Positions 5,942 through 9,599 of a stretch of 9,599 nucleotides of DNA are shown here, piece after piece. The stretch's first letter is position 1. Each line of letters opens with the position of its first letter. The notes beneath the pieces are model-generated. The model did no database searches. It saw nothing but the letters and a program-made list of their open reading frames with translations, and was not told the origin of the DNA. The stretch is from Rickettsiales bacterium. GTDB taxonomy: Bacteria > Pseudomonadota > Alphaproteobacteria > Rickettsiales > UBA1997. Location of the stretch: assembly GCA_947441875.1 (NCBI GenBank), contig CANEUR010000027.1, forward strand, positions 1-9,599, given 5' to 3'. Position numbers and translations under genes: made by a program.

Positions 5942-6052
5942 ATGAAACTGTTGTTGCAACATTTTCTTTATAGCATTTTAGCCAAAAAAATGAAACTATT
6001 AGCTAAAAAAATGAATTATGTAACTAGTTTCATCTATAAAGTAGAATTTTAA
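5942..6052 (+). CDS. Possible small ORF (36 codons) upstream of petA with an internal heptad repeat
   Basis: An ATG at 5942-5944 opens 36 codons ending in TAA at 6050-6052, 53 bases before petA. The predicted peptide begins MKLLLQHFLYSI and contains LAKKMK and LAKKMN seven residues apart. It is cationic with alternating hydrophobic residues, so it could be amphipathic. The underlying DNA is a direct repeat with a 21-base period (TTAGCCAAAAAAATGAA and TTAGCTAAAAAAATGAA), in which the one difference, GCC to GCT, is synonymous for Ala. That is what a translated repeat might show, but one substitution is weak evidence. No ribosome binding site is visible. It could equally be chance coding over a non-coding repeat. 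Confidence 0.25.
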   Translation: MKLLLQHFLYSILAKKMKLLAKKMNYVTSFIYKVEF

Positions 6053-6060
6053 CTAATATC

Positions 6061-6079
6061 AGTATTTAATGAAAATACT
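6061..6079 (+). repeat. Small hairpin in the petA leader
   Basis: AGTATTT at 6061-6067 pairs with AAATACT at 6073-6079 around a 5-base loop, 26 bases before the petA ATG. The stem is short and A/T rich, so its stability is limited and its role unknown. Confidence 0.3.
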
Positions 6080-6105
6080 ATTATTCGACCAATTTTTATT
6101 AAGTT

Positions 6106-6642
6106 ATGTCTGATTCAAGCCAAAACAAGAATTCTTACAATCAAACCAAGCGAGATCTTATCAAAAATACCGCTTATATTGCCACAGGTGTAGGTGCAAT
6201 TTGTGCTTTTTTACCATTTATCGATAGCATGAATCCTTCACAAGATGTGCAGGCTCTTGCTTCAATTGAAGTTGATATTTCGGCAATAAAACAGGGCGAA
6301 GAAAAAAAAGTAATGTGGAGAGGTAAGCCAATTTTTATCAAACACCGCACCCCAGAAGAAATAAAACAGGCTACTGATGTTGCTAATTCCGATTTAAAAG
6401 ATCCTCAGCCAGATTCCGACCGAGTAAAAAAAGGTAAAGAGCAGTGGCTAGTAACTGTTGGTATTTGCACTCATTTAGGTTGTGTGCCAATTGGTGGGCA
6501 AGGCGAATATAAAGGCTGGTTTTGTCCTTGTCATGGCTCTCAATACGATACTTCTGGCAGAATACGCAAAGGTCCGGCTCCAAAAAATCTCGAAATTCCT
6601 CCTTATGAATTTTTAAACGATACAACTATTAAAATCGGCTAA
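6106..6642 (+). CDS. petA: Ubiquinol-cytochrome c reductase, Rieske iron-sulfur subunit
   Basis: Rieske [2Fe-2S] subunit of the cytochrome bc1 complex (complex III). It takes one electron from ubiquinol at the Qo site and passes it to cytochrome c1; membrane-anchored with its head in the periplasm. The protein has 178 residues, the usual alphaproteobacterial length. An N-terminal anchor lies at about 21-41, followed by the flexible hinge (SMNPSQDVQALA). Cluster box I is CTHLGC at 121-126 and box II CPCHGS at 140-145: ligands C121, H123, C140, H143, and the disulfide pair C126 and C142. The Tat-type motif before the anchor reads T-K-R-D-L, with lysine at 15 in place of the first of the usual twin arginines. 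First gene of petABC; petB starts 2 bases after the stop. The start gives the family-typical N terminus; no Shine-Dalgarno sequence. Confidence 0.97.
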   Translation: MSDSSQNKNSYNQTKRDLIKNTAYIATGVGAICAFLPFIDSMNPSQDVQALASIEVDISAIKQGEEKKVMWRGKPIFIKHRTPEEIKQATDVANSDLKDPQPDSDRVKKGKEQWLVTVGICTHLGCVPIGGQGEYKGWFCPCHGSQYDTSGRIRKGPAPKNLEIPPYEFLNDTTIKIG

Positions 6643-6644
6643 AC

Positions 6645-7913
6645 ATGACTAACCATAACGATCCCAATCAAGAATTAAAAGATTTTCATCAAATCCATCT
6701 CGATACTCCGCAAAACCAATCAAAAGCTGTTGCTTGGCTTAATTTGCGTTTGCCAATTTTATCTACTTTAGAAAATACTTTAAAAAAACATCCTTATCCT
6801 AAAAACTTAAGTTATTGGTGGAATTTTGGTTCTATTGCTGGTATTGCATTATTAGTTCAGATTTTAAGCGGTTTATTTTTAGCTATGCACTATGTTCCAA
6901 ACACTAAACTTGCTTTTGATTCAGTTGAGCACATTATGCGCGATGTTAATTACGGCTGGCTTATTCGCTATATCCATGCAGTGGGTGCTTCAATGTTTTT
7001 TGTGGCCCTTTATGCTCACATCACTCGAGGGCTTTATTACGGCTCGTATCGATCTCCTAGAGAAGTTTTATGGTGGGTTGGTATTATTATTTTTTTACTT
7101 ACCATGGCAACTGCTTTTATGGGCTATGTTTTGCCGTGGGGGCAAATGAGCTTTTGGGGGGCAACGGTTATCACTAATCTTTTTTCTGCCATTCCTGTGG
7201 TAGGAGAATCTATCGTAAATTGGCTTTGGGGTGGTTATTCGGTTGATAATCCTACTTTAAACAGGTTTTTTGTGCTACATTTTTTAATGCCCTTTGTAAT
7301 TGTTGGTATTGTGCTTTTACATTTAGTTGCCCTGCATCAAACTGGCTCAAATAATCCAAGTGGTGTGCCAATGAAATCAAAAAAAGACGCTATTTCGTTT
7401 CATCCATATTTTACCGTAAAAGATTTAGTTGGTTTTGTAGCTTTTTTCTTGGTTTTTGGTTATTTTTTATTTTTCTACCCAAATGCTTTAGGGCATCCAG
7501 ATAATTATATTCCTGCAAACCCAATGGTAACACCACCTCACATTGTGCCTGAATGGTATTTCTTGCCTTTTTATGCTATTTTAAGAGCGGTTCCCGATAA
7601 ACTTGGTGGAGTTTTAATGATGTTTGGAGCAATTCTTTTGTTGTTTTTCTTGCCATATCTCGATAAAAGTCCGGTTCGCTCTGGCGCTTATCGCCCGCTC
7701 TTTAAAAAGTTTTTTTATTTATTTATTGTAAACTTTTGTTTGTTAGGTTGGCTTGGTAAATCACCGGCGGAAGGTTGGTATATTTTAGCTTCGCGCCTTT
7801 CTACTCTTTATTACTATGCCTATTTTTTGTTGGTTTTGCCTTTATTGCCAAAATTTGAAAAAACTTTACCGCTACCGCAATCAATTGATCATCACTACAA
7901 ACAAAATCATTAG
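6645..7913 (+). CDS. petB: Ubiquinol-cytochrome c reductase, cytochrome b subunit
   Basis: Central membrane subunit of complex III, carrying haems bL and bH and both quinone sites. The protein has 422 residues, consistent with a full-length alphaproteobacterial cytochrome b, including a polar N-terminal stretch of about 30 residues before the conserved core. Haem ligands are visible at the expected 14-residue spacing: H111 and H125 in helix B, H212 and H226 in helix D. The Qo-site PEWY motif is at 302-305, and the cd-loop region GYVLPWGQMSFWGATVI at 160-176 is intact. Eight membrane helices can be placed at about 58-82, 104-132, 140-161, 205-231, 258-280, 318-338, 353-371 and 378-402. It is packed between petA (2-base gap) and petC (3-base gap), with stop TAG. 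The first ATG is the only in-frame start before the conserved core. Often called cytB or fbcB. Confidence 0.98.
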   Translation: MTNHNDPNQELKDFHQIHLDTPQNQSKAVAWLNLRLPILSTLENTLKKHPYPKNLSYWWNFGSIAGIALLVQILSGLFLAMHYVPNTKLAFDSVEHIMRDVNYGWLIRYIHAVGASMFFVALYAHITRGLYYGSYRSPREVLWWVGIIIFLLTMATAFMGYVLPWGQMSFWGATVITNLFSAIPVVGESIVNWLWGGYSVDNPTLNRFFVLHFLMPFVIVGIVLLHLVALHQTGSNNPSGVPMKSKKDAISFHPYFTVKDLVGFVAFFLVFGYFLFFYPNALGHPDNYIPANPMVTPPHIVPEWYFLPFYAILRAVPDKLGGVLMMFGAILLLFFLPYLDKSPVRSGAYRPLFKKFFYLFIVNFCLLGWLGKSPAEGWYILASRLSTLYYYAYFLLVLPLLPKFEKTLPLPQSIDHHYKQNH

Positions 7914-7916
7914 TTT

Positions 7917-8702
7917 ATGAAATTATTTTATTTTTTGTTTTTATCACTTATTTTGATTTTTAATTTTGCATTTGCTAGCTCTACCTCTTCATCTGTTGCT
8001 AACCCAACATATGCTCTTCATCCTAAACAACAAAAATGGAATTTTGATGGTATTTTTGGCAAATTTGATAAAGCATCTGCCCAAAGGGGTTATCAGGTTT
8101 ATAAAGAAGTTTGCTCGGCTTGCCATGGTTTAAAATTGCTTTCTTATCGCAACCTTGCCACTATTGGCTTTAGTGAATCTGAAATTAAACAAATAGCTTC
8201 CGAATATTTAGTTTCTGATGGTCCAAATGATGATGGCGAAATGTTTGAAAGAGCTGGCTTGCCTTCTGATAAAATAATGGGCCCATATGCAAATGAACAA
8301 GCAGCAAGATCTGCTAATGGCGGCGCTTATCCGCCCGATCTTTCGCTTATTATTAAAGCCAGACATGATGGAGCAAACTATGTTTATTCGTTACTCACTG
8401 GTTATCAACAAGTGCCAGATGGTTTTGAGCTTGCTTCTGGTAAAAATTATCATCCTTATTTTGAGGGTAGGCAAATTGCTATGCCAGCACCTTTGGTTGA
8501 AGATGGGCAAATCGAATACAAAGATGACACCTATGCCACTAAAGAACAAATGGCTATTGATGTGGTTAATTTTTTGCAGTTTGCGGCCGAACCAGAAACT
8601 GAACACCGAAAAAAAATGGGAGTTCGCTCTATGTTTTTCTTGCTCATCCTTTTTGTTTTATTATTAATTGCCAAAAAAGCTGTTTGGCGCAATGTTAAAT
8701 AA
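7917..8702 (+). CDS. petC: Ubiquinol-cytochrome c reductase, cytochrome c1 subunit
   Basis: Cytochrome c1 of complex III, accepting electrons from the Rieske cluster and passing them to a soluble or membrane-bound cytochrome c; periplasmic domain with a C-terminal membrane anchor. The 261 residues start with a signal peptide (MKLFYFLFLS, ending AFA at about 20). The covalent haem site CSACH is at 66-70 and the probable axial methionine M189 is in the QIAMPAP segment, which matches the AIGMAPP region of mitochondrial c1. The WAAEPE-like segment (FAAEPETEHRKKMG) precedes the anchor at about 238-252, and the protein ends in a basic tail. As a c-type cytochrome it needs the Ccm pathway, to which ccmA in this window belongs. 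It starts 3 bases after petB, and nuoE follows after 2 bases. Confidence 0.97.
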   Translation: MKLFYFLFLSLILIFNFAFASSTSSSVANPTYALHPKQQKWNFDGIFGKFDKASAQRGYQVYKEVCSACHGLKLLSYRNLATIGFSESEIKQIASEYLVSDGPNDDGEMFERAGLPSDKIMGPYANEQAARSANGGAYPPDLSLIIKARHDGANYVYSLLTGYQQVPDGFELASGKNYHPYFEGRQIAMPAPLVEDGQIEYKDDTYATKEQMAIDVVNFLQFAAEPETEHRKKMGVRSMFFLLILFVLLLIAKKAVWRNVK

Positions 8703-8704
8703 CC

Positions 8705-9214
8705 ATGACTTTTCAATTTAATACTCAAAACACCATTAAAGTTACCGAAATTTTGGCAAAATATCCAGCAGAACGAAAAAAATCTGCCATTATGCCTTTG
8801 CTTGATTTAGCTCAACGTCAAAATAATAATTGGGTTTCAAAAGATATTATTTTTTGTGTTGCTAATTTGGTTGAAGTGCCAGAAATCAGGGTTTATGAGG
8901 TAGCGAGTTTTTATACTATGTATAATTTAAAACCTGTTGGCAAATATTTATTGCAGTTTTGCAAAACCACCCCTTGCATGTTAAGAGGCACCGATCAAAT
9001 TATTGCTGATTGTAAAGCTAAATTAGGTATTGATATCGATCAAACAACTATTGATAGTTTATTTACCATCAAAGAAGTAGAATGTTTAGGAGCTTGTGTG
9101 AATGCTCCTGTGGTGCAGATAAACGACGATTATTGCGAAAATTTAACTTCTGAAAAATTTTTGCAAATACTTACTGATTTACAAAATGGGGCTTCTTTTC
9201 CAATAAAATCTTAA
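8705..9214 (+). CDS. nuoE: NADH-quinone oxidoreductase subunit E (24-kDa [2Fe-2S] subunit)
   Basis: Subunit of the NADH-oxidising peripheral arm of complex I, holding the N1a [2Fe-2S] cluster beside the FMN-bearing NuoF. The 169 residues fit the thioredoxin-like 24-kDa family. The N-terminal helical segment has KKSAIMPLLDLAQRQN (25-40), then VYEVASFYTMYNLKPVGK (63-80). The four cluster cysteines are C86 and C91 (C-x4-C) and C127 and C131 (the CLGAC motif). It lies 2 bases after petC and reads as the fourth gene of the pet operon, rather than sitting next to nuoD or nuoF as is common. Whether this is the only nuoE in the genome cannot be seen here. Both pet and nuo products serve the same quinone pool, so shared expression makes sense. 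No Shine-Dalgarno sequence; the start is fixed by the petC stop. Confidence 0.95.
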   Translation: MTFQFNTQNTIKVTEILAKYPAERKKSAIMPLLDLAQRQNNNWVSKDIIFCVANLVEVPEIRVYEVASFYTMYNLKPVGKYLLQFCKTTPCMLRGTDQIIADCKAKLGIDIDQTTIDSLFTIKEVECLGACVNAPVVQINDDYCENLTSEKFLQILTDLQNGASFPIKS

Positions 9215-9221
9215 CAATTCT

Positions 9222-9599
9222 ATGGCCGGACACTCGCAATTTGCCAATATCAAACATCGCAAAGGGGCACAAGATATAAAAAAGGCAAAAATTTTCAATA
9301 AATTAATTCGAGAAATCACTGTTTCTGCCAAAGCTGGTCAGCCAGATCCTAATTTTAATGCGCGTCTACGCAATGCTATTATTGAAGCTCGAAATAATAA
9401 TATGCCTAAAGATCGCATAGATGCTGCTATTAAAAAAGTAGTGATGGGCACCGACACTTCAAACTTTGAAGAAATATGCTATGAAGGTTATGCCATAGGT
9501 GGAGTAGCAGTTATTGTTGAAGCCCTTACTGATAACCGCAATCGCACTGCTAGTGAGGTTCGGAGTATTTTTACCAAAATGGGCGGAAACCTTGGCGAA
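9222..9599 (+). CDS. yebC: YebC/PmpR-family (TACO1-type) protein, 3' end cut by the window edge
   Basis: The first 126 codons of a family of about 240-250 residues are present; the frame is open to the right edge. The N terminus MAGHSQFANIKHRKGAQD followed by KKAKIFNKLIREITVSAK is the hallmark of YebC/DUF28. The segments NFNARLRNAIIEAR, NMPKDRIDAAIKK and YEGYAIGGVAVIVEALTDN continue the family pattern. Members were first described as DNA-binding transcription regulators. Later work connects some to translation: the mitochondrial homologue TACO1 supports synthesis of the COX I subunit, and bacterial members help ribosomes through difficult proline-rich stretches. Which role applies here is not decided by the sequence. 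It starts 7 bases after the nuoE stop, with no ribosome binding site, so it is probably the last-seen gene of the petABC-nuoE run. Confidence 0.94.
   Translation, partial: MAGHSQFANIKHRKGAQDIKKAKIFNKLIREITVSAKAGQPDPNFNARLRNAIIEARNNNMPKDRIDAAIKKVVMGTDTSNFEEICYEGYAIGGVAVIVEALTDNRNRTASEVRSIFTKMGGNLGE

Larger units (their letters stand above)
5572..6105. other. 534-base intergenic region between the unknown gene and petA
   Basis: No recognised gene. From left to right it holds overlapping TACC/GGTA dyads at 5681-5705, a 14-bp inverted-repeat pair at 5650-5663 and 5823-5836, a perfect leftward sigma-70 consensus promoter at 5782-5809, a weaker rightward promoter candidate at 5897-5924, a possible 36-codon ORF at 5942-6052, and a 7-bp hairpin just before petA. 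It should carry the promoters of both divergent units. Confidence 0.7.

Noticed and set aside
5914..5943. TTGACT as a -35 element for petA
   Set aside because: No acceptable -10 hexamer at 16-18 bases; the TTGAAA/TAAGAT pair nearby is a slightly better, still weak, candidate.
5951..5962. TGTTGCAACA palindrome upstream of petA
   Set aside because: A 10-bp palindrome lying within the possible small ORF, with no second copy or known regulator match; chance is adequate.
8287..8667. 126-codon open frame overlapping petC in another frame
   Set aside because: The petC frame is secure (CxxCH, axial Met, anchor); this is an out-of-frame shadow.
1..9599. Possible UGA reassignment, since no gene here ends in TGA
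   Set aside because: Tryptophan is encoded by TGG throughout and no conserved gene contains an in-frame TGA; eight visible stops are too few to draw anything from, and A/T bias explains TAA and TAG use.
1..9599. tRNA, rRNA, CRISPR array, transposase or prophage genes
   Set aside because: None seen on either strand; no cloverleaf-like sequence and no regularly spaced repeats of CRISPR type.

Overview
The window is an AT-rich stretch of a bacterial chromosome that reads as alphaproteobacterial, most like the Rickettsiales/Holosporales type of intracellular bacterium. The Rieske, cytochrome b and cytochrome c1 proteins are of the alphaproteobacterial/mitochondrial type. They sit in one petABC operon next to genes for core translation factors, and the non-coding DNA is extremely A/T rich. 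This placement rests on protein character and composition; no 16S gene is present to test it.

Layout. (1) Positions 1-3688, minus strand: a translation block read rpsB (S2) -> tsf (EF-Ts) -> typA/bipA, the last running off the left edge. S2 carries a long repetitive Lys/Asn/Pro-rich tail, and a long hairpin lies in its mRNA leader. (2) 3689-3967: a divergent, gene-free AT-rich spacer with two sizeable inverted repeats. (3) 3968-4576, plus strand: ccmA, the ATPase of the haem exporter used in cytochrome c maturation, without its partner ccmB. (4) 4588-5571, minus strand: a 327-residue protein I do not recognise, convergent with ccmA. (5) 5572-6105: a 534-base region without a recognised gene. 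It holds a 14-bp inverted-repeat pair about 160 bases apart. Between the two copies lies a perfect consensus sigma-70 promoter (TTGACA, 16 bp, TATAAT) that points at the unknown gene. Nearer petA there is a possible 36-codon small ORF with an internal 7-residue repeat. (6) 6106-9599, plus strand: a tightly packed run petA (Rieske), petB (cytochrome b), petC (cytochrome c1), nuoE (complex I 24-kDa subunit) and yebC (cut by the right edge), with gaps of 2, 3, 2 and 7 bases.

How they fit together. petABC encode the three catalytic subunits of the cytochrome bc1 complex. NuoE belongs to the NADH-oxidising arm of complex I, which feeds quinol to bc1. CcmA powers part of the pathway that makes covalent c-type haem such as that of cytochrome c1. 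YebC is homologous to mitochondrial TACO1, so its place at the end of a respiratory operon is suggestive. None of the gene starts has a visible Shine-Dalgarno sequence. The least explained part is the unknown gene at 4588-5571 together with its upstream repeat and promoter region.
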